Positions 1 to 8,374 are shown, numbered from the stretch's first letter. The stretch: 45,804 nt of DNA from CAZGVV01 sp964529155 (GCA_964529155.1 CAZGVV010000006.1:1-45804), one strand, 5' to 3'. The notes: generated from the sequence alone by a model not told the origin. Made by a program: numbers and translations.

Positions 1-130
1 CCCGGAAGGCCTAATCTTACTTCTTCCACCTCTTTCTAATACTCACACATCTTCCAAACACCAACCACCCTTGCTTGTAGAGGTTAAGGAAGAAAGGGGT
101 GTGGGTGTTAGGAGGGGTGAAGGGGGAGGA
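1..130. repeat. strand-asymmetric imperfect inverted repeat
   Basis: The left half is almost pure C/T/A (pyrimidine rich) and the right half almost pure G/A/T. The reverse complement of about 78-128 resembles about 20-60, with several mismatches and small indels, so the segment could fold into a long imperfect hairpin. No plausible coding frame or ribosome site is seen. It lies at the contig edge, so its true extent is unknown. It could be an intergenic repeat element or the end of one. Confidence 0.3.
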
Positions 131-140
131 AATACCATAA

Positions 141-172
141 AAAACCCCCGCCATTTTCACGGCGGGGGTTTT
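141..172 (-). terminator. Rho-independent terminator of the phasin gene
   Basis: A 12-bp perfect stem (AAAACCCCCGCC paired with GGCGGGGGTTTT) encloses an 8-nt loop and carries A/T runs on both sides, so it can work in both directions. It sits 22 bp beyond the phasin stop codon and would terminate that transcript. Confidence 0.85.
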
Positions 173-193
173 TATAGTGTATCAGAAAAATGT

Positions 194-871
194 TTAAGCA
201 GACAATGCTTTGGACAATTTGTCTGAAGCTTCTGAAATGCGCTCATTGAGCGGCTCCAGAGCTTCGCTGCAGGATTGGAAGGCCATGTTGCAAAGCTTGT
301 TGGTTTCGCTGAAGCAGGTGTCGATCAATTGACGGAATACTTTGTTTTGCAGTTCCACTACATCATTGATGGTACGGCAATTAAAGGCTTCTTTCGACAG
401 ATCCACGCAATCGGAGAAGGAGCGGTTGCAGGTTTCGACGATTTCAGCGCTCATGTCTTTGCATACGCTGGCGGTGGTGTTGCAGGCTTCAATGCAGGCG
501 TCGATGTTGTCGCGGCCGATGCTGACCATTTCAGTCATCAACTTGGTGGCCATGTCTGCAGAGCGGGCAAAGTTTTCCAAGCCTTCACGGCTGATTTCGG
601 ATGCTTTTTCTTGTGCTTTAGCGGCTTCGGAGCTGCTGCTGGCGATCATTTTCTGGACTGCATCACTGCTGATGCTTACCACATTTTGAGCGGATTTGCG
701 GGTTTGTTCGGCAGCGCTGTAAGCGGTTTGGGTTATTTTATTTGCAGTGCCGGAGGCATGCTTTGCGCTTTGTGCATTCGTGTTAACGGCGGTATTGCCA
801 ATGGCATTTACGGAAGAAGCGGCTGAACCGGACTGAGCAGGTTTCTTGCCGGGTTGTGGATTCTGGCTCAT
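194..871 (-). CDS. phasin family protein
   Basis: The 225-residue product has an Ala/Ser/Asn-rich, low-complexity N-terminus (about 1-60) followed by a mainly helical amphipathic region. That region has the phasin_2 look: a run such as GLENFARSADMATKLMTEM, then FNCRTINDVVELQNKVFRQ, which resembles the conserved segment of polyhydroxyalkanoate granule-associated phasins. Known role of the family: coating PHA granules and controlling their size. The start is well placed, with an AGGAGT Shine-Dalgarno about 5 nt upstream of the ATG. A strong terminator follows. Oddly, the C-terminal 100 residues hold nine cysteines, several spaced as i/i+4, which is unusual for a cytoplasmic granule protein. No PHA synthase or depolymerase gene is in the window, so the PHA role rests on family resemblance only. 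Confidence 0.75.
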   Translation of the reverse strand: MSQNPQPGKKPAQSGSAASSVNAIGNTAVNTNAQSAKHASGTANKITQTAYSAAEQTRKSAQNVVSISSDAVQKMIASSSSEAAKAQEKASEISREGLENFARSADMATKLMTEMVSIGRDNIDACIEACNTTASVCKDMSAEIVETCNRSFSDCVDLSKEAFNCRTINDVVELQNKVFRQLIDTCFSETNKLCNMAFQSCSEALEPLNERISEASDKLSKALSA

Positions 872-914
872 GATATACTCCTTGAAGAGGAACGTTTAAT
901 TAAAAACAAATAAC

Positions 915-934
915 GAATGGTGAATATGTGACGG
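915..934. repeat. copy of a dispersed GTGA-type intergenic repeat
   Basis: The string GAATGGTGAATATGTGACGG differs by one inserted T from the segment at 2172-2190 inside the heptad repeat element between the carboxypeptidase and MscS genes. A shorter related string (GAATGAATGGTGA) recurs at 43018-43030. All three copies are intergenic. Confidence 0.4.
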
Positions 935-1140
935 TTGCACCGCTAATACTGCAATGCAACATGCCTGCTGTTGTACATGCATTGCCGTCTACATGTCAAG
1001 GTTGTATATGGCTTTTTGCATAAGGATTCTGTTGGTAATGCAGAGATACGCGTAGGGGATAAGTACCCTAAAAAAATATTCAAAAAAATTATCCTGAAAT
1101 TAGTGTTGCGTCACGCCGCTGTTTATATTGTAAAGACCAT

Positions 1141-2157
1141 ATGCTTTTACGACGTGTTGTTACATTATTGATGTGCGTGCTTTGTGTCGAAATACCGGCA
1201 CCGGTGTGGAACCATTCCGCGAACGCGCAGGTGCAGCAGGTGCGGGCATATGTTGCCAGTAAGCGGAAAGCCAGCGTAAAAAAACATCGGGCGCCACCCC
1301 AGCAACGGCATCGGCGCGGGGCTGCGTTGCGGCCTGTGTTGCGGCCAAGCGTTGAGGCTCCACGCCCTGCTGCATTGGTAGTAAATGCTGATACGGGGGA
1401 GATTTTTTACGAATCGCATGCCGGGGAACTGCGTCATCCTGCATCGCTCACCAAAATGATGACGCTGTACCTTTTGTTTGATGCGATCAAGCAAGGTAAA
1501 GTCGGCATGGATTCCATGATTCCCATTTCAGAGCATGCGGCAGGAATGCCGGCGATGAATATGAATTTTACCCCCGGTGATCGCATTACGGTGAAAACGG
1601 CAATTGAGGCGATGGTGGTGCGTTCGGCCAATGATGTGGCGATGGCGACTGCTGAAGCGCTCGGCGGCTCAGAGGAGGGATTCTCCGACATGATGAACCG
1701 CACGGCCAAAGAATTAGGAATGAAAGATACCCATCTGTATAATCCCTCGGGGCTGCCGGATGACCGGCAGATTACTACGGCTTATGATCTGGTGCGCTTA
1801 GCGATTGCCTTGCAACGCGATTTTCCCGAATACTATCATTTTTTCAGCCAGCAGGAGTTCAATTTCCGGGGGCAGACCTATGAAGGCCACAACCGTTTGC
1901 TCGGACGTTATCCAGGCGCCGATGGGATTAAGACCGGTTTCATTCGGGCATCAGGGTATAATTTAGTGACTTCGGCTAAGCGTGGGCGCTGGCGGTTGAT
2001 TGGTGTGGTAATTGGTGGCCGCACTGGTGCGTCGCGTGATCAGGAGATGATGGAAATGCTGGACCGCGTATTCACCCAGCTTGCCGCCCCCGCCGGTATT
2101 CGCAGCCGCGAAACCAGCTGGCCATCGCGCCAGAGCAGTGGAGCTAGGGCGGAGTAG
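1141..2157 (+). CDS. dacC: D-alanyl-D-alanine carboxypeptidase (peptidase S11, low-molecular-weight PBP)
   Basis: This 338-residue penicillin-binding protein trims the terminal D-Ala of peptidoglycan stem peptides in the periplasm. All three catalytic motifs are visible: SLTK (Ser102, Lys105), SAN (162-164) and KTG (264-266). The N-terminus has a hydrophobic stretch (about 5-20) that fits a signal peptide or anchor, ending near SANAQ. A basic, Pro/Arg-rich segment of about 40 residues precedes the catalytic domain. The C-terminal PBP5 beta-domain and amphipathic anchor appear to be absent or very short: the protein ends about 70 residues after KTG. The ATG at 1141 lacks a clear Shine-Dalgarno. 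It is transcribed toward the convergent MscS gene with a palindromic repeat between them. The symbol is a family-level guess; dacA/dacF naming is equally possible. Confidence 0.85.
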   Translation: MLLRRVVTLLMCVLCVEIPAPVWNHSANAQVQQVRAYVASKRKASVKKHRAPPQQRHRRGAALRPVLRPSVEAPRPAALVVNADTGEIFYESHAGELRHPASLTKMMTLYLLFDAIKQGKVGMDSMIPISEHAAGMPAMNMNFTPGDRITVKTAIEAMVVRSANDVAMATAEALGGSEEGFSDMMNRTAKELGMKDTHLYNPSGLPDDRQITTAYDLVRLAIALQRDFPEYYHFFSQQEFNFRGQTYEGHNRLLGRYPGADGIKTGFIRASGYNLVTSAKRGRWRLIGVVIGGRTGASRDQEMMEMLDRVFTQLAAPAGIRSRETSWPSRQSSGARAE

Positions 2158-2248
2158 GTGAGGGAGTGAATGAATGGTGAATAGTGACGGGTGAAGAATC
2201 TTCACTCATTATTCATCACGTATCACGCATCACGCTTCACTTATCACA
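2156..2248. repeat. heptad-periodic palindromic repeat between convergent genes
   Basis: The left half repeats GTGA at about 7-bp steps and the right half repeats TCAC at 7-bp steps (as in TATCACG, CATCACG, CTTCACT). The two halves are roughly complementary around a perfect core GTGAAGA-A-TCTTCAC at 2191-2205. It covers the 3' ends of the carboxypeptidase and MscS genes and overlaps the end of the latter. It may act as a bidirectional transcription stop or be a REP-like element. Confidence 0.55.
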
Positions 2249-3513
2249 ACCCCCGGCACGCGCCGCTCGTGCGGAGAAAAGGGCATAGTGATGCCGGCTT
2301 CGCGGAAGCGGCGGAGGATGTCCATCATCACTTCACTTTGCGGCCCGTTGCGGCCTTCGCGGACGTCGGGAATCCAGAAGGTGAGGGTAAAATTGAGGGA
2401 AATATCGCCGAATTCACGCAGCGCACAGAGTGGTTCTGGCGATTTCAGGCAGCGCGGGTGAGCACGAGCGGCTTCTAACATACAGCGGCGGGCGAGGGCG
2501 GGGTCTGCATCGTAGGCGACGCGGACTTTGATTTCCAGGCGTGCGTTAGGATTGGTATAGGTCCAATTAGTAACGCGCGAGGTGGTAAGCTCTTCGTTGG
2601 GGATGACGATTTCGCGGCCGTCGAAGGTTTCAAGCAGCATATAGCGCATGTGCAATTGCCGCACCCAGCCGGTACTGGTGCCAACTTCTACCATGTCACC
2701 GATTTTGACTGAGCGTTCCAGCAAAATGGCGATGCCGCTGACGAAATTGGCGGTGAAGCGCTGCAAACCAAGCCCGATCCCCACACCAAGCGCACCGCCG
2801 AAAACGGCCAGGGCGGTTAAGTTCACACCGAGTGCTTCCAGGGTGATGATGATGGCGATGCTATAGGCCATTACCGTGAAAAGTTTTACAATGAGTTCGC
2901 GGGCGTTGTAACTCATCGAAGACACCCGGCGCAGGTAGTTTTCCGCGCCGCGCGATAACACGCCGGCAAGCCAAAACATAAAGACAAAAATGACAACCCC
3001 GTGAACAATGCCAAGCATGGAGAGCTTTAGTGTGCCGATTTCAAATTCCATACCTGCCAGGTAATGGTGGATGGAGTTGCCAAAGCCGGATGCATGCAAA
3101 AACGCGCCGATAATAATGACGCCGCTTAAAAACAAGGCAACGGGGCGCGTGCGCACCACCAGCATGACTAAGCGGACCAGAAACCATGCCACGCTAAGGT
3201 GTACGGCGCGGTCAAAAAGATGCTCTTGCTGCCGAATATCCAGCGCAATGGTCGAGTGCAGAAAAATCAAGGTCAGCAATGGTGGCAGCAAGCTGGAGGC
3301 GCGATGCACGAAGTGTGCAGAAATGTGTAAGCGCTCCAGAGGGTAACTGTGCCGCTTGATGGCCCTGCGGGCTAAAAAGGTGAGTAATAATGCAACAGCG
3401 ACGGAGATACCGATTAATAAGCTGTCAAAATACGAGGCAGGCTCCTGCAAGGCTTGCAGTAAGTTGCGGAGCGCGCTATGAAACGTATCAATAAGTGCGG
3501 TGGAGGATTGCAT
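2230..3513 (-). CDS. MscS-family mechanosensitive ion channel
   Basis: This inner-membrane channel of 427 residues (from the chosen start) would release solutes on hypo-osmotic shock. Several hydrophobic helices fill the first 220 residues. They are followed by the Gly/Ala-rich pore-lining helix typical of MscS, around VFGGALGVGIGLGLQ, then the beta-domain segment SGIAILLERSVKIGDMVEVG and the cytoplasmic cage domain. With extra N-terminal helices it is longer than E. coli MscS (286 residues) and resembles the MscM/YbdG-like size class. The ATG at 3513 was chosen because longer forms (up to 3600) would run deep into the divergent prepilin gene, whose own start is well supported. No good Shine-Dalgarno precedes it. 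Its start codon and that of the prepilin gene share the same CATG. Confidence 0.85.
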   Translation of the reverse strand: MQSSTALIDTFHSALRNLLQALQEPASYFDSLLIGISVAVALLLTFLARRAIKRHSYPLERLHISAHFVHRASSLLPPLLTLIFLHSTIALDIRQQEHLFDRAVHLSVAWFLVRLVMLVVRTRPVALFLSGVIIIGAFLHASGFGNSIHHYLAGMEFEIGTLKLSMLGIVHGVVIFVFMFWLAGVLSRGAENYLRRVSSMSYNARELIVKLFTVMAYSIAIIITLEALGVNLTALAVFGGALGVGIGLGLQRFTANFVSGIAILLERSVKIGDMVEVGTSTGWVRQLHMRYMLLETFDGREIVIPNEELTTSRVTNWTYTNPNARLEIKVRVAYDADPALARRCMLEAARAHPRCLKSPEPLCALREFGDISLNFTLTFWIPDVREGRNGPQSEVMMDILRRFREAGITMPFSPHERRVPGVVISEA

Positions 3514-5356
3514 GCGATATGATATAGCGGGCAGTGGACGCAGCCGCAAGCCGAGAGAAGGCTTTACCCTGATTGAAATGGCGATTGTGTTTATCATCAT
3601 CGCTGTGATCGCGGCGGTGACCGCGTTTTATGGGGCTGGTGCCGTGGAGCAAACCCGCCAAATCCAGACCGAACGTAAATTAGACCGCATTGAAAACGCG
3701 CTGCTGTCATACCGCTCACAAAACAACGCCCTGCCATGCCCGGGTAGCTTAACGCTAACGGAAAGTGATCCGAATTATGGGCTGGCGGCTACGACTACTA
3801 CGTGCTTGGGTGGAACCCCTGCAGCGGATTATTCGGGCAATATAGGTTCGGTGCATGATGTGGCGGAAGGCGCCGTTCCGGTGCAAACGTTGGGATTGCC
3901 GCCGGAATTTATGTATGACGCCTGGGGACGGCGGATATTTTATGCGGTGGATGTGAGCCTCACGCAGTATGAGGCGTTTAAAAACTACACGATCTTTGAC
4001 CATTGCAAAGCGGTACAGGTGAAAGATGAAGCCGGTGGAGACCGTACGAATACGCCAAACGGCGCAGCCTATGCGCTGCTGAGCACCGGCCCGAACGGAC
4101 ATGGTGGATTCCAGAAAAACGGCACGCGTTATAATGCGGGGATTGATGAGACTGCCCAAAAGACCAACTGCTATTGCGATGCGAGTGCTATTCCAACAAC
4201 GCCATGGTTTCCTAAATTTGTTCAACAAGCGGCTTCCGCCGGGGGCTCTTCGTTTGATGATCTGGTGCGGTTTAAGGAGCGCTGGCAGATACAATCCATA
4301 CAGGACGGGAAAGCGCCGTCGTATGTGGGGCCGGATGTTGCATTTGTGGGCGGTGGAGCAAATGCGTATTTTTATACGCAAAATTGTGATAGCTTTACGC
4401 CACTTACTATAACACCCGCTCCGATAAGCGCTCAAGCATATGATATTTCTATATCGTCGGATAATGTGTATTGGGCAGTGGGGCATTCTGCCAGTCCGTA
4501 TGTGACTATCCTCAAGCGCATTACCACAGATGGAGATATCGTGGCTACTTCGGTTATTGGAGATATGGTGCCGCTTGCTTCGCCTAAGGGAATAGACGCT
4601 GCTCCTCAAAATATCGTTCATGGGGTGGCGTTTTCACAATCCGGAACTTTTTTGGCAGTGGTAAGTCAGGTCCAAGGCATGACGCTTGCCTATTTGCACA
4701 TATACAAAAATAATGGGGATGACCATTTTATAGAAAAAACCGAGACATCTGGTCCTTCTTCTGAATTATTGGACCAGCCAGCAGTAGAGATATCCTCTGC
4801 CACGTCCGTAGTGTTCTCGCCCAGGGATAATTATTTGGCGCTAGTGGCGGGTGGTAAATTAATAGTGTACCAGCATAGTGAGGATAGTTTTACAAAAATG
4901 ACAAATATTCCTGCTTTGACAGGCTTAACTACTGCAGTGTTTTCGCCTGACGGTCGGTATTTGCTGGTGGGTGGTACAGATGCGGACACCTTGAAAGTGT
5001 ATGACTACAGTAACGGCTCTTTTGTACAGGTTACTCCTCAATCTGATGCTACGTTAGCTAGCCAGTCAGCCATTAATGAAATTGCCTTTAGCGCTGATTC
5101 ACAATATGCGGCAGTTACTAAAAGTGGCGCCACGCAAATATACCGTATGAATGTGACAAACGGACAATTAACTGCAGTAAATCCTTCATTAACCGGGGGT
5201 AATGCCGTTGCATTTTCGCCGCATAGTAATATTATCGGCATATCGAACAGCTCGCATGCACAATTTTACAGGTATAATTCAGCAAATGACAATTTTTCAC
5301 TTATGCAAGACATTACGAGTGTGGATGGCAGTGGTGCCATTGCCTTTCGGCATTAG
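3512..5356 (+). CDS. type IV prepilin-like protein with C-terminal beta-propeller repeats
   Basis: The 614-residue product opens with a short basic leader and a canonical class III prepilin peptidase site and N-methylation motif: REG then FTLIEMAIV (about residues 18-27). A hydrophobic helix of about 20 residues follows. A pseudopilin-like globular part with several Cys (CPG, TTC, HCK, CYC, NC) runs to about residue 300. The remainder contains repeated blades of the WD40/lactonase type: VVFSPRDNYLAL, AVFSPDGRYLLVGG, IAFSADSQYAAV, AVAFSPHSNIIGI. Such a fusion would display a propeller at the tip or side of a type IV pilus or type II secretion pseudopilus. The ATG at 3512 has GGAGG with a 5-nt spacer, which favours it over the upstream GTG at 3500. 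No pilus assembly ATPase or prepilin peptidase is nearby. The function is not recognised beyond these parts. Confidence 0.75.
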   Translation: MRYDIAGSGRSRKPREGFTLIEMAIVFIIIAVIAAVTAFYGAGAVEQTRQIQTERKLDRIENALLSYRSQNNALPCPGSLTLTESDPNYGLAATTTTCLGGTPAADYSGNIGSVHDVAEGAVPVQTLGLPPEFMYDAWGRRIFYAVDVSLTQYEAFKNYTIFDHCKAVQVKDEAGGDRTNTPNGAAYALLSTGPNGHGGFQKNGTRYNAGIDETAQKTNCYCDASAIPTTPWFPKFVQQAASAGGSSFDDLVRFKERWQIQSIQDGKAPSYVGPDVAFVGGGANAYFYTQNCDSFTPLTITPAPISAQAYDISISSDNVYWAVGHSASPYVTILKRITTDGDIVATSVIGDMVPLASPKGIDAAPQNIVHGVAFSQSGTFLAVVSQVQGMTLAYLHIYKNNGDDHFIEKTETSGPSSELLDQPAVEISSATSVVFSPRDNYLALVAGGKLIVYQHSEDSFTKMTNIPALTGLTTAVFSPDGRYLLVGGTDADTLKVYDYSNGSFVQVTPQSDATLASQSAINEIAFSADSQYAAVTKSGATQIYRMNVTNGQLTAVNPSLTGGNAVAFSPHSNIIGISNSSHAQFYRYNSANDNFSLMQDITSVDGSGAIAFRH

Positions 5357-5368
5357 TGCTATTTAGGC

Positions 5369-5396
5369 TTGACTTTGTGGCGTGGTATTGTATTAA
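5369..5396 (+). promoter_or_regulatory. candidate sigma-70 promoter of rpmB
   Basis: TTGACT (5369-5374) and TATTAA (5391-5396) are separated by 16 bp and lie 37 bp upstream of the rpmB start codon, in the short gap after the prepilin/propeller gene. Confidence 0.5.
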
Positions 5397-5432
5397 AGCG
5401 CCCTCCTAAACGCGTAAATTAGCAGGTATATT

Positions 5433-5738
5433 ATGTCGCGCAAATGTGAATTAACCGGAACCGGCGCCCAATACGGCCACAAAGTATCACACTCTAATCA
5501 CAAGAGTAAGACCCGTTTTGTTCCTAACCTTCAGCAGGTTAGCTTGCATAGCGATGCGCTTTCCGGCACAGTGCGCCTGCGTATTACCGTGGCAACGCTG
5601 CGCAGCGTTGAGCACAATGGCGGCTTGGACCGCTTCCTGCTTTCCCGCGCTGATGCGAAATTGACCTGCGAAGGCCGTCGCCTGAAACGCCAGATCAAGA
5701 AAAAACTGGCCGCCGCGCCGACCGCTCAGGCTGCTTAA
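5433..5738 (+). CDS. rpmB: 50S ribosomal protein L28
   Basis: The 101-residue protein is a structural component of the large ribosomal subunit. The N-terminus MSRKCELTGTGAQYGHKVSHS, followed by SKTRFVPNLQ, is the typical L28 start in its longer alphaproteobacterial form. A basic C-terminal tail ends in an Ala/Pro-rich run. It is monocistronic as far as can be seen, with a candidate sigma-70 promoter just upstream. Its last 44 bp overlap the 3' end of cobT on the other strand. Confidence 0.95.
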   Translation: MSRKCELTGTGAQYGHKVSHSNHKSKTRFVPNLQQVSLHSDALSGTVRLRITVATLRSVEHNGGLDRFLLSRADAKLTCEGRRLKRQIKKKLAAAPTAQAA

Positions 5739-7419
5739 GCGGCTGTTCGGTAAATAATTTTGTCAATTCCCGGGTCATGATCTCGGGGAGGCGTTCCAAT
5801 TCCGATAACGTAACGGCCCGCGCGTAATAACGTGTGACATCATGGCCGATACCAATGGCCATTAATTCAACGATTCCCTGTCGCTCCACCCGGGCTATGG
5901 CTTCGCGCAAATGACGGTCAAGATACGTACTTCCATTGCTGGAGAGCGTGGTGTCGTCCACTGGCGCACCGTCAGAAATGACCATGAGGATACGCCTGCG
6001 TTCCGGGCGCGCGAGCAGGCGGTTATAGGCCCAAAGCAAGGCCTCGCCGTCGATATTTTCCTTTAGAATACCTTCTTTTAGCATCAGCCCTAAGTTTTTC
6101 CGGGCTTTGCGCCAGGGCGTGTCAGCGGATTTATAGATAATATGGCGGATGTCATTCAGGCGGCCCGGCTGGGCGGGGCGGCCATTTTTGAGCCATTGCT
6201 TGTAGGTTTGTCCGCCTTTCCACTCCCGGGTGGTGAAGCCGAGGATTTCGGTGCGCACCCCGCAGCGCTCCAAGGTGAGGGCGAGCATATCGGCGGAAAG
6301 GGCGGCGATGGTAATGGGTCGCCCGCGCATGGAGCCGGAATTGTCGATAAGCAAGGTGACCACGGTATCGCGGGTGGGGGCGTCCTTGGCCTGCTTGTAA
6401 AAGCCGCTTTGCCAGGGCGTGGAAATGACGCGGGCAAGGCGGCGGGCATCCAGGATGCCATCATCCTGATCATACACCCAGCCGCGGGCCTGGCGGGATA
6501 ATAACAAATGCTGAAGGCGCGCAGCTAAGCGCGAGGCGGTGGATTTAAGTGCTGGGAGTTTTTGCTCCAGCTGGCGGTAGAGCATGTCGAGCTCCGGACG
6601 CGTGGCCAGGGTTTCGGCGGGAACGGTTTGGTCAAACGCGGTATTGTAGGCGTGGTATTCAGGGGGTTCAGTAACGGATTGAGAACCCGCCGGAGGTGAA
6701 TTACGGCGAAACTGCGGTGCTTCGGCCATGGTTTCTGCGCTGGCCGGTGGCGATTGCGGGGTGGCGGCGTGTTCCGATGTGGGGTTGTTTTTGTCGCCCG
6801 GCGTGGGCGTTTGCGCTTCCGCCTGGGACTCCTCGGGTGATTGCTCGGGCAGGGTGTCCTGGCTGCCATCGGGGGCGGAGGTGAGGGGGTGGGCGCTGCC
6901 AGGCTCGGTGAGCAAATCCAATTCACGCAGCACAGTATAGACGTGATCGGCGAAACGGCGCTGGTCGTCAACGGACTGGCTGAGTGCCGAGAAATCCGTT
7001 TTGTGCCGCCAGGGTTCCAGGGCTTTTTTTTGGGTTCTGGTAAGCGCAGTACCAAGCGTTTGCTCACGCAGCAACAGAGCGAGCAGGGAAGGCAGTTCAG
7101 TATCCGCACGGTGGGTGGCAAAGGCGCTGACATTGCGATTCACCCCTCGCATCACCGCGCCGCCCAGCGCATCGACGCGGGCTGCTTCCAGCGCATCAAA
7201 CACGGCGGCGGCCTGGGTATTGGCGGGGCGTAGCTGGTGGTGCAGGCTGGGGTTATGGTAGCGCTCCATCAGGGCGCTGTGGTCAGCTTCCCCTCGGGTG
7301 AGGGTGTCCATTTCCTGCCACGTGGCGGAACTATCAAAGTCTTTATTCCGGGCGAGGGCACGCGTGGTGGCGGCAAGTGCAGCTAATTGGCGTTTAATCG
7401 ATATAGGTGTTGCTACCAT
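5695..7419 (-). CDS. cobT: cobaltochelatase subunit CobT
   Basis: The 574-residue product resembles CobT, the von Willebrand A-domain subunit that with AAA+ CobS and catalytic CobN inserts cobalt into hydrogenobyrinate a,c-diamide in aerobic B12 synthesis. An N-terminal helical region (1-170) is followed by a Pro/Glu/Ser/Thr-rich linker (about 172-250). The C-terminal VWA domain carries the MIDAS motif DNSGSM (359-364), a downstream Thr-containing segment (GFTTREW) and SDGAP. It follows cobS by 7 bp, so the two are almost certainly cotranscribed. Its 3' end overlaps rpmB antisense by 44 bp. No cobN or other corrin-ring gene is in the window. CobS/CobT-like pairs also occur without B12 synthesis, so the substrate is inferred. 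Confidence 0.88.
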   Translation of the reverse strand: MVATPISIKRQLAALAATTRALARNKDFDSSATWQEMDTLTRGEADHSALMERYHNPSLHHQLRPANTQAAAVFDALEAARVDALGGAVMRGVNRNVSAFATHRADTELPSLLALLLREQTLGTALTRTQKKALEPWRHKTDFSALSQSVDDQRRFADHVYTVLRELDLLTEPGSAHPLTSAPDGSQDTLPEQSPEESQAEAQTPTPGDKNNPTSEHAATPQSPPASAETMAEAPQFRRNSPPAGSQSVTEPPEYHAYNTAFDQTVPAETLATRPELDMLYRQLEQKLPALKSTASRLAARLQHLLLSRQARGWVYDQDDGILDARRLARVISTPWQSGFYKQAKDAPTRDTVVTLLIDNSGSMRGRPITIAALSADMLALTLERCGVRTEILGFTTREWKGGQTYKQWLKNGRPAQPGRLNDIRHIIYKSADTPWRKARKNLGLMLKEGILKENIDGEALLWAYNRLLARPERRRILMVISDGAPVDDTTLSSNGSTYLDRHLREAIARVERQGIVELMAIGIGHDVTRYYARAVTLSELERLPEIMTRELTKLFTEQPLKQPERSARRPVFS

Positions 7420-7426
7420 TGACTGC

Positions 7427-8374
7427 TTAGCTGTTCAATTCCTGGTCAAAACACCGCTGGTAATATTCACTCAGAATATGCCGTTCGCCTTCGTCGGTTT
7501 TGTTAAGGAAGGTGAGGCGGAAGGCGGTTTGAACGTCGCCAAATATCTGTGTGTTTTCTGCCCACGCGATGACGGTGCGGGGTGACATGACGGTGGAGAG
7601 GTCGCCTTGGGTAAAGCCTTCACGGGTGAGGTTCGCCATGGCGATCATGCGTTTGAGCGTAGCATCGTCTACGTCTTTGGCTTTGGCGCGTACGACGCGC
7701 AGTTCCTGGTCTTCGGCGAGGTAATGTAAATTAGCGACGACCTGCCAGCGGTCCATCTGGCCCTGGTTGATGGGCTGCGTACCGTGGTAAATGCCGGTGG
7801 CGTCACCCAGGCCGATGGTGTTGGTGGTCGCAAACAGGCGGAAATAAGGATGCGGGGAGAGTACGCGGTTTTGGTCGAGCAGCGTAAGCTTTCCGCTGGC
7901 TTCAAGCACGCGTTGAATCACGAACATCACATCGGGGCGGCCAGCGTCGTATTCGTCAAATACTAACGCTACGGGGCGTTGGAATGCCCATGGTAGGATG
8001 CCCTCATGAAATTCGGTGATCTGTTTGCCGTCACGCAATGTGATGATGTCGCGGCCGATTAAGTCGGTGCGGCTGATGTGGCTATCCAGATTGATGCGGA
8101 TGAATGGCCAGTTCAGGCGGGCGGCCACTTGCTCGATGTGGGTGGATTTGCCAGTGCCGTGTAACCCTTGTACCAGCACGCGGCGATTATGCTGGAAACC
8201 GGCGAGGATGGCGCGGGTGACGTCGGGTGCAAAAATATAGGAGGAGTCGATCTCCGGAACGTGCTCGTCACCTTTGCTGAAAGCGGGCACGCTGGCATCA
8301 GGTTTGAGGCCAAAGGTTTTTGCCGTGGAGAGGGTGATGTCAGGTGCGTCTAGCATAGTGTTTGTATGTCTCAT
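7427..8374 (-). CDS. cobS: cobaltochelatase subunit CobS, AAA+ ATPase
   Basis: This 315-residue MoxR-like AAA+ ATPase would drive metal insertion together with CobT. The Walker A motif GTGKST is at 73-78, the Walker B motif VALVFDEYDAG at about 135-145, and sensor 1 is in the FRLFATTNT region. The CobS-specific N-terminus (MLDAPDITLSTAKTFG, then PEIDSSYIF) is well matched to the family. The first ATG overlaps the stop codon of the J-domain gene by 4 bp, giving translational coupling; an internal ATG at 8356 is an alternative start. The order J-domain, cobS, cobT is common in alphaproteobacteria. Confidence 0.92.
   Translation of the reverse strand: MRHTNTMLDAPDITLSTAKTFGLKPDASVPAFSKGDEHVPEIDSSYIFAPDVTRAILAGFQHNRRVLVQGLHGTGKSTHIEQVAARLNWPFIRINLDSHISRTDLIGRDIITLRDGKQITEFHEGILPWAFQRPVALVFDEYDAGRPDVMFVIQRVLEASGKLTLLDQNRVLSPHPYFRLFATTNTIGLGDATGIYHGTQPINQGQMDRWQVVANLHYLAEDQELRVVRAKAKDVDDATLKRMIAMANLTREGFTQGDLSTVMSPRTVIAWAENTQIFGDVQTAFRLTFLNKTDEGERHILSEYYQRCFDQELNS

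Noticed and set aside
971..1171. Open frame of 66 codons before the carboxypeptidase gene
   Set aside because: It overlaps the start of the carboxypeptidase, has no ribosome site and no protein-like pattern.
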